From: Paramacrobiotus richtersi
Lineage: Eukaryota > Tardigrada > Eutardigrada > Parachela > Macrobiotidae
Assembly: GCA_034698045.1 (NCBI GenBank)
Contig: JAQGAU010000819.1
Span: forward strand, 1 to 23,580
Direction: 5' to 3'
Length of the DNA stretch: 23,580 nt
Shown here: positions 10,492-21,405 of the stretch, piece after piece
How the letters are laid out: the number at the start of each line of letters is the position of its first letter
Numbering within the stretch: position 1 is the first letter of the stretch
Position numbers and translations under genes: made by a program
The notes under the pieces: model-generated
Database searches by the model: none
What the model was told of the DNA's origin: nothing
The model's input: the letters and a program-made list of their open reading frames with translations, nothing else

Positions 10492-11919
10492 TCATTGAAA
10501 TTGCCTAGACTGCAGTCGTACCTTTTGGGGCGAGCGTGGCATTCCATCGTGTGCGTGGACCTTGTGGGATTTATGCCGGTAAACCGCGAAAATGGTGCTT
10601 CCTATCAGTTTACCCAGCGCCCTCCGATACTCCACATTCAATGCGAAGAAAAACAGCTGAAACAAACGAAATCGTTGCTGTAACTGCAGTGTGTTGGCTT
10701 AATGGGCAATGGGCATACACTTAAAAACTTCGCACGGTACTTTTTACGGTATGCGGAGCCGTTTGTTTAATGCAACATGGTTATGAATAGCAGTTCTACC
10801 GTAAATGCAGTGTCCTGTTCCATCCATGATCTATACGACACGGATCGATAGAGCTGAAAGTTTTCTGGACAGAATTTAGCATCATTATGTAGTTTACTAC
10901 AGCAAAACGTTTCGTTGCTCAGCCGTTTGTTCTAAATGCGCAATTTAACACAGAAATTTCGCCGCAAAGCTAGGTTTATGTGCGCGTATGCGTTAAATGG
11001 AGCGTTGTACCTGCGCAAAAAGTTTCAACTCTCATTCTTATATTAGTTAACGCGCTCTGCCACATACTGGACTTGCTCCATAACCCAACACTTGGGCTGT
11101 TCTAGTGTACAGCAACAATCTCGGTTCGCTTTTCCACCATTCGACATAAAACACCGCCAAGATAGCCGGAGGTAGAGTACAGATGCAGTACCACACGAAG
11201 GACAGGAACAAAGCTTTAGCAATGGAGAGCCTTTTCTTAAGAATATCCTTCTGCTTATTGCTAACGCCTACAAAGCTCCTTCGAAAGCGAAAAATGATAA
11301 AGAGGCTGATATAAACCGTAGCAAGAACGGCAACAGGCGGGTAGGTCCCGATTATCCCGATTATGGTAAAGGTCACCCCTTCATTACGTAACAACCCACA
11401 CGAGCCTGTCGGCAGCATTCCTATAATTAATTCTGAACTGATGTTCAGTATCGGAATAGTGCACCCAAGAGTCACACTCCAAACAAACATCAACATGGCA
11501 ATCAAGACGCGTCGCGATGCAATCCTTCCATACAGATACGGCAGAACAATGGCGAATAGTCGGTTAACGGCCAGAACAACCGCCGTCCAGTTCCCTGCAT
11601 AGATGACCGATAAGAGAATAAAAGTAACAACAGCACAATCATACTCCAGTGTAATATCATGTATCTGTTTCAGATAGATGGGAATGTTGATGATCGTATT
11701 GACGACAAGACAGTACAGCAGATCAAGTGTTAAAGCGTGAGCAATCAGTAATCCAGATCCAGTCTTCAATCTCCTCAAATGGGACATGACGACTAGCAAA
11801 CCAATGATCAGTAGAGCGCCCAAAATCCCGAGGCCGATCTGCACCGATATCCAGATGGTCAGTTCCTTTTTGGAAACCCAATTGCTGGTAATTGCCAAAG
11901 AACTAGAATTGTTCCACAT
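10492..11919 (-). CDS. GPCR-2: rhodopsin-like seven-transmembrane receptor (2 exons)
   Basis: Exon 1 is 11919-11068 (284 aa) and exon 2 is 10656-10492 (54 aa plus TGA), with a 411-bp intron. Donor GTATGT follows AGT CCA of TM7; the acceptor is TTTGTTTCAG; phase 0; total 338 aa. The start is chosen as ATG 11919 (MWNNSSS) because it matches the N termini of the sister genes. The frame is open to another ATG at 12054, which would add 45 residues and cannot be excluded. Seven TM segments are present. C95 and C174 are the disulfide pair, NRL (119-121) replaces DRY, and CTLPP is in TM6. Exon 2 starts LFFFALNVEYRRALGK and gives a basic, His-rich tail. Among the copies it is most like GPCR-1 (both minus strand), sharing long stretches such as RLSIAKALFLSFVWYCICT. 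It is an orphan class A receptor with an unknown ligand. Confidence 0.88.
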
Positions 11920-12054
11920 TTCATTACTCTCTTTTGGGCAGTGAATACACTGATCGTCTAACGAATTGGTTTGCAAGGTAAAAACAACAGACAAATACTT
12001 CACAGAAGTACAGTTATACAGTGAGAAATGTTGTTGACGTAAAACTTTTTGCAC

Positions 12055-13318
12055 GTGAATGGCGTTCTCAATATTTAGTTAGTCTCAAGCGCATTTTGTG
12101 AGCGCGTGACATCTGGTGCAACGTTGAAAAAGTATCATGCTACTGAGCATACGTCAGCTCTAATAAAGATTAGCTCGGAGGGGGGGAAACAACTTCGTTT
12201 CAGTGCTGGTAAAAGTCCCGTAATTAAATTTCCTCAAATTACCGTTGAATACACGGTTCGGGCAAAATCCCAGTCTGTGATGGACACGGAATGACGGTTG
12301 TACAACAAGAAAGACTAATCGAACTGTCCGTATTGCTTCCGGGAATGGTCAACAAACTTTGCTTCACATCTTAATCGATCGGGTAAGTGGTGCCATTATT
12401 TGGCAGGATCTCCACTGCATACATGTGCAACAGCATCTTGATTACATCAAACCACACACATTTCCATAAGATGCTGTAAATAGTGTCATCTCAGTTTGCT
12501 GCCGCACATGGAAGCTTACTGTAGACGGCGAAATAATAAGTCTTCCAATGAATGTTGAATGTCAACGACGTATTAATCGTTCACAGAAACCATCCAGTAT
12601 GATGCTAAAATGTGAACTCTAAAGCTGCTTGTAGTAGCTGGAAGCCACAAAACATCAGTAAATCACATGGTCAATGTCACCTTGAAGATGGAGCTTCGTG
12701 ATGGTATTAAATTTGTTGTTGGAAATATTTATCCAGCATGGAATGCGTCTGCTAGACAACAGGGCTAGTATGTGTGGACAGTGTGGTTTGACGTGTTGTT
12801 CTAGTTCGATCAGTATTGTACAGTTTACCTTTTTTTTCTATCATGCCCATATCTGTCCTTGAATGGATGCTTCCAGTATCAGTTGACAGTTATGACGGTA
12901 CCGGTGCGATTTACGATCTGATCTCTGTAACTGGCGTTCCTCGATCCCCCATTAAAGCATCAGCAAGTCATTTGCTAATTGAACTGCCAGGCACGCGCCG
13001 GTAAAACATTCCTTATTTTGGAGGAAGGGCAGTCGTAATCAGGCTTGAGTAATTGTGGCCGCTAATTACCGTGTACATGTAATATTCGGCTGATCCGTTA
13101 GATCGTGTATAAGTGGACATGCGTTCGTTACCATTTGAAAAAACTACGTAGTTTCACTACACACCTATTTCAAAACACAGATCCCGATGCGATTTAATCT
13201 CCTTCGCTGATTCTTTTAACGATAGGTTTGCTAATCGACTCGTACCAACCAAACAGCTAATTTGCCTTTTTGAGTTCGCTTATGTATTGCATATTGGTTA
13301 GAAGCACGGGAACGCACA
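12055..13318. other. Divergent intergenic region between GPCR-2 and GPCR-3 pseudogene
   Basis: About 1.3 kb with no supported coding sequence. It should contain the 5' flanks of both divergent receptor genes. TGTATAAGTGGA at 13106-13117, 213 bp upstream of the GPCR-3 start, resembles a TATA element and nearly matches a site upstream of GPCR-4. Confidence 0.4.
13106..13117 (+). promoter_or_regulatory. Candidate TATA-like element upstream of GPCR-3 pseudogene
   Basis: TGTATAAGTGGA differs by one base from TGTATAAGCGGA at 19455-19466, upstream of paralogous GPCR-4. The distances to the start codons are about 213 and 179 bp. It could be a shared core promoter; the match is short and could be chance. 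Confidence 0.25.
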
Positions 13319-14421
13319 ATGCCTAACAACTCCAGTGTATCTCTCAGTCTTACTAGGCTTTTACCTCGCTCAGAATTGACTGTGTGGATAATATTTCGAT
13401 TTGGTCTCGCTCTTGTGGGCGGTTCTTCCATCATCCTCTTACTACGCACCGTGTCACACTTGCGCAGACTGAAGACCGGGTCTGGACTCCTCATCGCCCA
13501 GGCTCTGATAATCGATCTGTTATTCTGTGTGATTGTTAATCCGGTGGTCAACATCCCAGTATATCGTAGGCAAATGTACCATGTTCCGCTCCAGTACAAC
13601 TGCATGTTTGTCCCCTTCTTCCTTGGGTTCTGCATCTACGCTGGAGCATGGACATCCGCTATTTTGGCCATCAATCGGTTAATCGCCATTGCTTTGCCGC
13701 ACTTCTACCAGGAAATCTCGTCGGCACTACTTTCTTTTATGTTGATGGCCTTAGTATGGTTTATTGCAGTCGCTTGCGGTATTCCACTGTTGAACACTGT
13801 ACCGGGATTGGCCACTGGAATGCTACCATCCTGATTGTGCGGACTAACTCAGAATGAAGGTGTGACCTTTACAATTGTAGGAGTCCTTGGATATATCTTC
13901 CGATCGCGCTTCAGGGAGCCGTTTATGTGACTCTTCTCTTGGTTGTCCATTTAGGAAAAAAATTTGGCGGATGTAATGTTAATATGGTTAACCTTAACAT
14001 GAGTCAAAAGAACATGATGAAGAAGAGAATGTCGATCGCGAAAGCACTGTCCTTGTCCTACGTACGGTACTGTTTATGTACATTACCACCGCAAATTTTG
14101 TCGATGTTTTATGCTTCTTCGTGGAGTAGCGATTTGAGAATGCTTCTGTGTATCAGAATTGCCCAAATGTTGGGCTATGGCGCGAGTCCAGCAAATAGCA
14201 TATTTCACAAAAGTTGCAATAGTGGTATACAGTTCTCTAGATCTTGGACTAAACAAGCTTTATCTTGCAGGTGTTCGTCTTCGCAATGAATTACAGGTCT
14301 TCTTCGCTTCGACCACAGAAGTGCTCTGGGAAAGACCTTGCAGGCTACATTTATGCTGAAGCGAAAACAATCGTCTCAAAAAGTCCATCCATCGAAATTC
14401 GATGATCGAATGGTTCCGTAA
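13319..14421 (+). pseudogene. GPCR-3: disrupted rhodopsin-like receptor
   Basis: ATG 13319 opens a receptor frame like GPCR-1/2/4 (MPNNSSVSL, then ELTVWIIF of TM1) through TM4. It then meets TGA at 13832-13834, where the relatives have the GAC of SGACGL. The same frame goes on with LCGLTQNEGVTFT, so only a short change makes the stop. A one-base deletion near 13892-13893 (between GVLG and YLPIAL) moves TM5-TM7 into the next frame: SIAKALSLSY, CTLPPQILSMFYA, IAQMLGYGASP. The usual donor after GGCGCGAGTCCA is GCAAAT rather than GTAAGT, giving an 80-bp GC-AG intron (14191-14270) at best. Exon 2 starts at 14271 (VFVFAMN) but carries an extra segment of about 20 bp. The helix-8 and tail part (RSALGKTLQ) continues in another frame to TAA 14419-14421. 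Four independent lesions indicate a pseudogene, though much younger than the relic at 8577. Confidence 0.85.
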
Positions 14422-15580
14422 ATTCACCTGGTGGAAAAGGCATTTCATTATTTATTAACGGTTTTGAAAAATCCGAAGAGCAGCAAAGCAGGAACAGTTA
14501 GCATGCTAGCTTGATGAAGTATTGCGCTAATGGTAGAGATATTGAATTCTATCCGTGTGATTCGACTTGTACCTGTGACGTAAGCACACTCTGGGGAGTA
14601 TTATGCAGCGCAATGCAACTCCCGTACTAGCAACATTGCCATAATAATTATTAGAGCTAAATATTAGCCATATTTGCGATTTGAAATACGAAACACGGCT
14701 ATGATCACCAAATTTCTGTTAAATTTTGATAAATCTATCGCCGAAACTAGATATAAGAATTATTTAAAAAACTAATATTAACCAGTTCCGACTATTAATT
14801 ATTTAATAATTGGAAGAAAAATAGGAAATATTGATTTGGTATCAGTACTTGGTCATACGTTCGCCTGGAAAAATTATTTTAACATTCTGAAATTCCGCGT
14901 ACAGAATACTGATGATGTTGTCAACAATTTCCTTTGTTGTGTGGAAACCATAACACTTCCGCCTTCGCGTCACGCATCACGTTATCGCATGCGTATCTGT
15001 ACGCACGTGCACTGTCAAGTTCAGAAAAAAGTAGAACTACGTGAACAGATGAGATGATTGCTCATGCATACGTGCACAAGTGCGTTGGTAAAGAGCGTCC
15101 CGCTGTATGACAACATTCGAAATTTCCCTGAGCATTCTTTGTGAGCCAGTTAATATGAGTCACCGCTCATTCGGCATTTGAGCCACAAGTCAGACGCGGT
15201 GGAATTTCGAAATACAGACTTTTCATGCGTCGGCACCCGTGCGATCGATGTGAGAATTCTTGAGTGGAAAGAGTCAGTAGTTTTTGATTAAGTTCAACTT
15301 GAACTGTGGAACTGTCCAGTTATCTGGGAATCCGTTCGGCAAGCGAATCTTTGGAGTTTAGAACTTTCATTTCAGCGATTGGTACAGTACAGTTACGTGA
15401 AACTGTATGGGTTGCGTAGTCCTACATGCATACTCGATTTCTGCTGCATGCATACTCGATTTCTGCTGCAGTTTCATACTGCAAAGCGTGGTTTTTGTAG
15501 CATGAGCTGCGTGATGTTTAAATGAATTTGTAAAGCATTCTGCGCACCTTATCTACCAGATCTTTGAACTGTCGTAGAAA
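14422..15580. other. Intergenic region upstream of the BTB gene
   Basis: No supported gene. The stretch at about 14630-14880 is AT-rich. A 22-bp perfect tandem duplication lies at 15425-15468, about 110 bp upstream of the BTB gene ATG. Confidence 0.4.
15425..15468. repeat. 22-bp tandem direct repeat, two copies
   Basis: Two identical adjacent 22-bp units (15425-15446 and 15447-15468), each starting CATGCATACTCG and ending CTGCTG. It lies in the 5' flank of the BTB gene. It may be a simple slippage duplication or a duplicated regulatory site; nothing in the sequence decides between them. Confidence 0.8.
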
Positions 15581-18468
15581 ATGAACGGAGAACAATCAAC
15601 CGGAGCAGTCTGGGGATGGCAAGGACAGCTGAGAACGATCGCCGAAAGAGCCCAGCATATTCTGCAGAAGGGCATTCTAAGCGATGTGGTGTTCCGGGTT
15701 GGGTCTCTGGAAGGACCGACAACTGATATAAAAGCCCACAAGTACGGAAATCTCTGTTCTCTGTCAATTAGTATTATGGTGCACTTAACCGGGAAACCAC
15801 GGGTGCGCCGTATTCATCTGGATACACGCTTACTGTACTATTTCCTCCTTTGCACCCTCTTGTACTTTTCAGGCTGCTGCTAGGCTTGGCCGATCCATTA
15901 TTCGAAAAAATGTTTTACGGCACTCAAGCGGTGACCAGTAACATGGTGCGCGTCACGGACATCGACCTGGAGACGTTCAGCAGTTACCTGCGGTAAATCT
16001 GCTAATTGTGAACAATGCATGACATCATTGTTGGCAGTGTACACCGTACGTTCCTTAGGTACATTTACCACGACGAAAAGAAGAATTCGGGTACAGAAGC
16101 AGTTTTCGCCAGAATACGTGCAGCGAAGTACACAAGTGTTTGCGGAACTGACAGTCAAGAGGACATGTAAGGTCAATTTTCATTACGATCGAATGGGAAG
16201 GGTGCAGTGTGAATGTTGCTGTTTCCAGTTCCCATCGGCTTCAGAGTATTGGACTGAACGAGAACGTTCTCGGAACACTGAATAATTGGCAAGGACAGTT
16301 CAAAACCGTTGCCGAGAGGGCCAAATTCGCTCTGGAAAACGAGATCTTGAGCGATATCACCTTTTGCGTTGGTCTTCCAAGCGAAACTCCCGTAGAAATG
16401 AAGGCACATAAGTATGTAATATGCTGTTGTAATAAGTTTTGCAACATTTGGTTCATATGAAACCTTCGTTCTCACCTGACGTGCTAGTTATTTTTTATTG
16501 TTTATTCAAATACTTATGCCGTTTTTCTTTGCAGGTTCCTGTTGGCAATGGGAAGCGCCGTATTCGAATCCATGTTTTACGGTCCTCTGGCAGACGAAAA
16601 TGGCACCATTGATGTGGATGATATTGATCAGGCAACGTTTCGTTTTCTCTTGCGGTAATCCCCTGCTGAATGCTAAGCGAAAAGCGTGTTCTTAGATTAA
16701 TTTGGTTGCCACAGATTTCTGTACCACGATGATACAAACTTCAGTATGGACAACGCGTTTACCGCTTTCAATGCGGCCAAGAAGTACGGCATTCTGCCGC
16801 TAAAACATGCTTCCGAGGCGTTTATGCGGGCCCAAGTGACAGTGGAGTATTGTCTGGTTTGGTTTGTGCAGGTATGTGGATTATCGTCATTGAAATTTGC
16901 TTCTTTGAGCACCAGAAAATTCCATGCACTGAAGTTGTTATGTTGTGCTGCACATGTAGGCAAAAATGTTTGGCGAGGCAGATTTGGCAAATTTCTTTAT
17001 GGAAAAGATTGATGACTGGGGACCGTCAGTGTTGCTGTCCGAAGATTTCCTAGAGTTGGATCTTGACATGGTAAAGGAAATTCTAGTTCGCAACAGCTTG
17101 AATGTCAAAGAAATGGATTTGTGCATTGCTGCGATGAGGTTAGCATAGTACATAGTTCGTCGTTTGACTTGTATCTGGACAAAAAGCAGTGTCTCTGATT
17201 TGTGCTTAGATGGGCTGTAAACCGTTGTCGTCAGAAAGGCATCCCCAAATCCGGCTTGAATCTCCGATCCGAACTGGGTGACGCACTGTTCCTGATTCGA
17301 TTTCCGCTGCTAACGGCGCACAATATCTGCAGTATCAAGAAGGTGACTGTGCTAGCATTGCCGTAGTTTTGAATTCGCAAAAGATAATTTGTTTCTGTTT
17401 TCAGCATGATTTGTTACTGTACGAAGAAGTCGATGCCCTCTACCGTTACTGGTTCAACAAGGATGAGGCAGGTCTGCCTTCCAAGTTTATCACCAAGAAA
17501 CGGCAGATACTGACCGAAGGGGTTATCACGAAAAAGCCCATCGAAGTGACCATGTCGAGATTCGGTTTAGGGGAACGAGAGGTGTTGACGTATATGACAG
17601 GCTGTTCCGACGTCGTCGGGTAGGTGTTTGGTAGAACTGTTGCAGCACGGATCTGCGAAGGAATTGTTCTTATCTGACATGTGTCGGTTTTATGCAGGTT
17701 TTCTCTTCGAGCGTTGACGAAATGTTCAGCAGAAGCGGGAAATTCTGAGATGCCGATGGTGGGTTTGCTCATTGTAACGAAACTTACTGGCTTCTTTATC
17801 ATATTAATTATGTACCATAGAACTGTTTTAAAGCGTTCGGTTTAAGCGTGACTTTTACTGCTTCATTGTATCACAAGAGCAATAAACAAGCTCGTATCTG
17901 TCGGTTCCGATCAAGTTTTTGAGTTTTCACATCTACTAAAAAACATATTGACTTACTTTTGATAACGAGCAAGACATCGTTCAGTAAAAATACAAGCTTT
18001 ACTGGATTGTTATTTGTAGGCAAATATTGCCGTTAATCTGGTAGCTATTGGACTTTTTGTCAAGTTCCAGCGGGGTATGGAGGCACAGCGCGAAGTATCC
18101 CTGAAAATTTTCCAACGTGATACTAATGGCACTACCGAACTACCGGAATTTCGCCAGTCGTGCGAAATAACCAGCAAGTCGACCCGAGTGCACATCCATC
18201 GATTTCAACTGAAGCATGCCGTACCAATAATTGCGGAAAAGTACTACATCATAATGGTCAAGAAAACGGTATGGCAGAGAAGAACTCTAGAATCAGCGTT
18301 ACATTTCAGTCCAGCAAAGGTACTTTTCAGAGTATGTGCCAATCAGTGCGCAGTGCCAATACAGTTAGTACAATAACGAAATCAGCTGGAGATTTTACGT
18401 TGACCGCACAGTTCAGGAACGGTGTTTTCTACGGTCAGATTCCGGAGTTTCATTTCACAGTAAATTAA
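15581..18468 (+). CDS. Double-BTB, BACK and PHR domain protein (BTBD3/BTBD6-like), 11 exons, one apparent frameshift
   Basis: Exons: 15581-15741, 15873-15992, 16059-16166, 16229-16411, 16535-16654, 16715-16871, 16960-17138, 17210-17342, 17405-17619, 17698-17758, 18020-18468; all introns are GT-AG with compatible phases. Product about 628 aa. Exons 1-3 encode a first BTB (WQGQLRTIAERAQ, ILSDVVFRVG, KMFYG, YIYHDE) and exons 4-6 a second (WQGQFKTVAERAK, ILSDITFCVG, SMFYG, FLYHDD) with identical intron positions, so a three-exon block was duplicated. The second BTB has no in-frame ATG of its own, and exon 3 joins exon 4 in frame across a 62-bp intron, which supports one gene. Exons 6-8 are BACK-like (WAVNRC in exon 8); exons 9-11 match PHR. 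The frame breaks at the A-run 18263-18266: upstream ends KYYIIMVKK, downstream NGMAEKNSRISVTFQ to GQIPEFHFTVN is one base out. BTB-BACK-PHR proteins are generally cullin-3 substrate adaptors, so that role is inferred. Confidence 0.75.
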
Positions 18469-19269
18469 ACTGTTACGCAGTGAAAAGTCGTTATTGTCCG
18501 TTAATCTGTACTTGTTGAACCAATGTGGCGGATGTAATATGGTTAGGCGAAGACGGTGTTGTTGCTGTTTTCACATATAGGTTTGTTTGTCCTTGCCTTT
18601 GAAATGCTCCTGATGCTTTTGTTGCATGCAGCTCTAAATGCATCTCGTATCAGTCGGTTGAGAGGCTTCATAGCAGGTTTTAGACGATGGTTTTTGGAAC
18701 TGGTACAGTCGTATGTCTTAGATTGTGAAATAAAATTGAAGGAACTCGCCTCGTTCGATACAACACGGTTTGTAGTACCACGGTGGTAGGACCTTAGCAC
18801 AAGAACAACGGCATTCGAAAGTTCTGACAACCCAATTGCTGAACTATGACAACGAAAAACGCTGCTTATAATGTTACTGCATGATAGGAAAATTCAAAGC
18901 ATTATTTAAAATTGATGTTATTAGCAACACGCATGTCACATAGTCACAACGTTTTGTCCTTGGCCCAGCCTGCCTTTGGTATCGAACGATTCTCACGCTT
19001 TCCGCATCTTGTACGTAGGAGTTCAGCGCATGCAGTGCTGGTCTTTTATCTACGGAGTTTTCCCACTAATCAGTAATCATCTGCACCGTAATAGCAACGA
19101 TAAACGTTGCCATCGCGCCATCAGCCAGTCATTCAAACAATGTAACGATTGCCAGCATTTCGTGAACCGTCAAACTGGTGTGAGCTCGTGCGTTGCATCG
19201 CACGGATTCGCACCCACGTAATTTGAAATACTGATCAAACACATCATATCGGAAGCACTGTACATAAGG
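18469..19269. other. Intergenic region between BTB gene and receptor upstream repeat
   Basis: No supported gene. AATAAA at 18729-18734 could be the polyadenylation signal of the BTB gene, about 260 bp beyond the stop. A 77-residue frame at 18556-18789 with a hydrophobic start has no homologue I recognise and no splice partners, so I do not call it. Confidence 0.4.
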
Positions 19270-19462
19270 CTTCCTGGTGAACAAAATCAAAAGAATGCCC
19301 ACGCGGAAATTCCTTGATGCAAAGGTATGGGAGAGACTGAAACGTGAGTCTATTGTCTGAACTCACGTTGAAATTCAGTAAAAGTACAATTAGATAACTT
19401 GGGCTTTGTGTGACGCGGGGTGTGCCTTAAAGTGCCCTTCCTGTTATCGCAGACTGTATAAG
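19270..19462 (+). repeat. Receptor-upstream repeat, copy 1
   Basis: Diverged copy of a segment also found at about 21200-21405 and 22455-22640. Shared blocks: CTGGTGA, then ATCAAAAGAATGCCCACGCGGAAA; further on GAACTCACGTTG, and GGGCTTTGTGTGACGCGG, followed by CTTCCTGT. It ends next to the TATA-like site at 19455 and lies about 170 bp upstream of the GPCR-4 start. Confidence 0.6.
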
Positions 19463-19466
19463 CGGA
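19455..19466 (+). promoter_or_regulatory. Candidate TATA-like element upstream of GPCR-4
   Basis: TGTATAAGCGGA, 11 of 12 bases shared with the site upstream of the GPCR-3 pseudogene. It lies 179 bp before the preferred GPCR-4 ATG. The call rests on position and paralogue comparison only. Confidence 0.25.
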
Positions 19467-19633
19467 GTTAGGGGATTGAGGGACTCGTACCAAACGAGAC
19501 ATTGCACAAACGCGCTCAGCTAGTCGTCTCCGGTGCAGCGCCTTTGCATGCGGTCACGCGTGAAAAAAGCTATCAGGGCATCAGAACAAAGCCCCGTTGT
19601 ATGGACATATCGACCCAGATTATAAGATTTAAC

Positions 19634-20995
19634 ATGCAAAACTCTTTGAATTCTTCTTCGCCTATCAACGGAACTCTGTCCTCAACAGAGCTGACAGTGT
19701 GGTTATTTTTCACTTCCGTCCTTGGCCTGTTAGGTGCCGTCCAAATTATTTTGCTGCTAATGATTATGTCCTGTTTGAGGACGCTAAAATCCGGATCCGG
19801 ATTACTGATCACACAGTCACTAACGGTTGACCTAGTGTTCTGCTTGGTTTGCAGTCCAACTTCCACCATCCCTATTTACTTAACGCAAATGCGCATCCCA
19901 TTCCCATACGACTGTGCATTTTGGGGATTTGTTTTGGTAATAGTAATCTACGCCGGGAATTGGACAGCGGTGGTTCTTGCCATCAACCGATTTGTGGCCA
20001 TTGTTCTGCCGCATTTCTACTCGAGAATTACTTCTAAACGTTCCTCAGTTTGTCTGCTTTGCTTTATTTGGACTGTTGCGCTCGGTTGCAACATCCCAAA
20101 GCTGAATCTTGTTCCACGATTAGCGCATGCGATGCTGAGATCGGGCGCCTGTGGAATGGTGCAGAATGACGATTTATCCACGCTTCTAGCGACAATCGGA
20201 ATTTACCTGCCGATCACCTTGCTGGGTGTGATTTATGGTACTCTTTTCCTTGTTTTTCGATCGCGAAACAGATTTAACGGGCCATACAGCAACAATGGCG
20301 GTAGAAACGGCAAAACAGTTATACAAAAAAGGATATGTATTGCCAAAGCACTGTTTTTATGTTACGTTTGGTATTGTGTCTGCACGTTACCGCCGCCGAT
20401 CCTGACCATGTATTACCCAACCTGGTGGAGTGGTAACATCCGGACCTTGTTGTACGCCCGATCTGCACAGGTTTTGGGATACGCTGCAAATCCGGTAAAG
20501 TAAATTTGGGTTCGGAACTGAAAGAATTCAGAATCAGACTCTGGTTATGACGAATACAGTTAGGCTGTTGACTAAAGTGTAGATCGTGTCCCTGTACTGT
20601 CCGTTAAGGGGTAAGAACCGGTAAAGTTTCTTCCCGAAAGTCGTATAATGGCTTACATTGTTTAACTTTATGTCAGCTGTTATTATTATAAATTTCTGGT
20701 GGAAATATTTACGTACGCATGTCTGGTATGTTCCCATTATTGTACTTGCAGTCAGTAAAAGCGAATTGTTGGGGATGCTTATGAATATACTGTAACTGCC
20801 AGTGGCCTTCAAGGTTGCTCTGTTTAGGTGTTTTTCTTTGCGATGAACAAAGAGTATAGAAGCGCGTTAGCAAGATGTTCTCGGAATCGTCAGATTCCGA
20901 TTTGGAAGAGCAGCGCTCAAGAGATACAAGTTGCTGGTGGCGTCATGAACGGAAAACAACATTTCGAACTCCGCGAATTCAGCAAGGCAATGTAA
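19634..20995 (+). CDS. GPCR-4: rhodopsin-like seven-transmembrane receptor (2 exons)
   Basis: Exon 1 is 19634-20494 (287 aa) and exon 2 is 20828-20995 (55 aa plus TAA), with a 333-bp intron. Donor GTAAAG comes directly after AAT CCG (Asn-Pro of TM7); the acceptor is CTCTGTTTAG; phase 0; total 342 aa. ATG 19634 (MQNSLNSSS) is preferred by comparison with GPCR-5 and the other copies; an in-frame ATG at 19601 would add 11 residues. The N terminus has sequons at N5 and N12. C94 and C173 form the TM3-ECL2 pair, NRF (118-120) replaces DRY, and TM6 has CTLPP. This copy keeps the canonical NP in TM7 but reads NPVFF after splicing, not NPxxY. Exon 2 begins VFFFAMNKEYRSALAR. ICL3 is Asn/Gly-rich (NGPYSNNGGRNGK) and unlike the sister genes. 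It appears intact. It is a class A orphan receptor with an unknown ligand. Confidence 0.88.
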
Positions 20996-21199
20996 ACTGT
21001 GTCTTTCGCGTTTGCTGTGAGACGGCTCCCCGCATGTCGTGCTTCACAACGAACGTTGATTACATAACTGTCTTTTATTCACATGCATGTGTATGACAAG
21101 ATACAATGTAACATAACAATATCTTGAACACCGTAAAAGTGTTATGAACTTCACCGCCGCCTACATCGCATATGCATATTTTGCAGCGCACCACAAAGA
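20996..21199. other. Short gap after GPCR-4
   Basis: 3' flank of GPCR-4 with no coding sequence recognised and no clear AATAAA close to the stop. Confidence 0.3.
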
Positions 21200-21405
21200 T
21201 TGCTGGTGAAAAGTGATCAAAATAAGACCCACGCGGAAACTGCTGGGTGCAGACTGCAAAATGTGTTTCACCTAGGCGTTAGGATTGAGTCGCACGTGAA
21301 ACTATTGTTAGACTCACATTGCCCTGCAAAGAAAGATCTAGAACATTTTTTAAAAACATATAGGCTTCGTGTAACGCGGATGTGTTCTTCCTGTGATGGC
21401 CGGCT
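21200..21405 (+). repeat. Receptor-upstream repeat, copy 2
   Basis: Matches copy 1 (19270-19462) and copy 3 (22455-22640) in ordered blocks: TGCTGGTGAAAAGTGATCAA, CCCACGCGGAAACTGCTGGG, then GACTCACATTG, and TAGGCTTCGTGTAACGCGG followed by CTTCCTGT. It lies upstream of the receptor 5' remnant at 22041. A reading frame spans it, but the copies differ by indels that do not keep a frame, so it is unlikely to be coding. Confidence 0.6.

Noticed and set aside
17881..17886. AATAAA as an alternative polyadenylation site in the last intron of the BTB gene.
   Set aside because: A six-base motif in AT-rich intron sequence is expected by chance, and the PHR-encoding exon follows with good splice sites.
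18526..18789. Possible receptor remnant: GGCGGATGTAATATGGTTA resembles the ICL3 region of GPCR-3, and a hydrophobic frame follows.
   Set aside because: Only about 18 bases match, with a 6-base gap. TM6-like sequence is absent and the following hydrophobic frame has no family motif. Chance cannot be excluded.
19502..19633. N-terminal extension of GPCR-4 upstream of ATG 19634.
   Set aside because: The frame is open, but the first 33 codons have no ATG. Sister genes start at the MQN/MWN position; only the ATG at 19601 remains a minor alternative.
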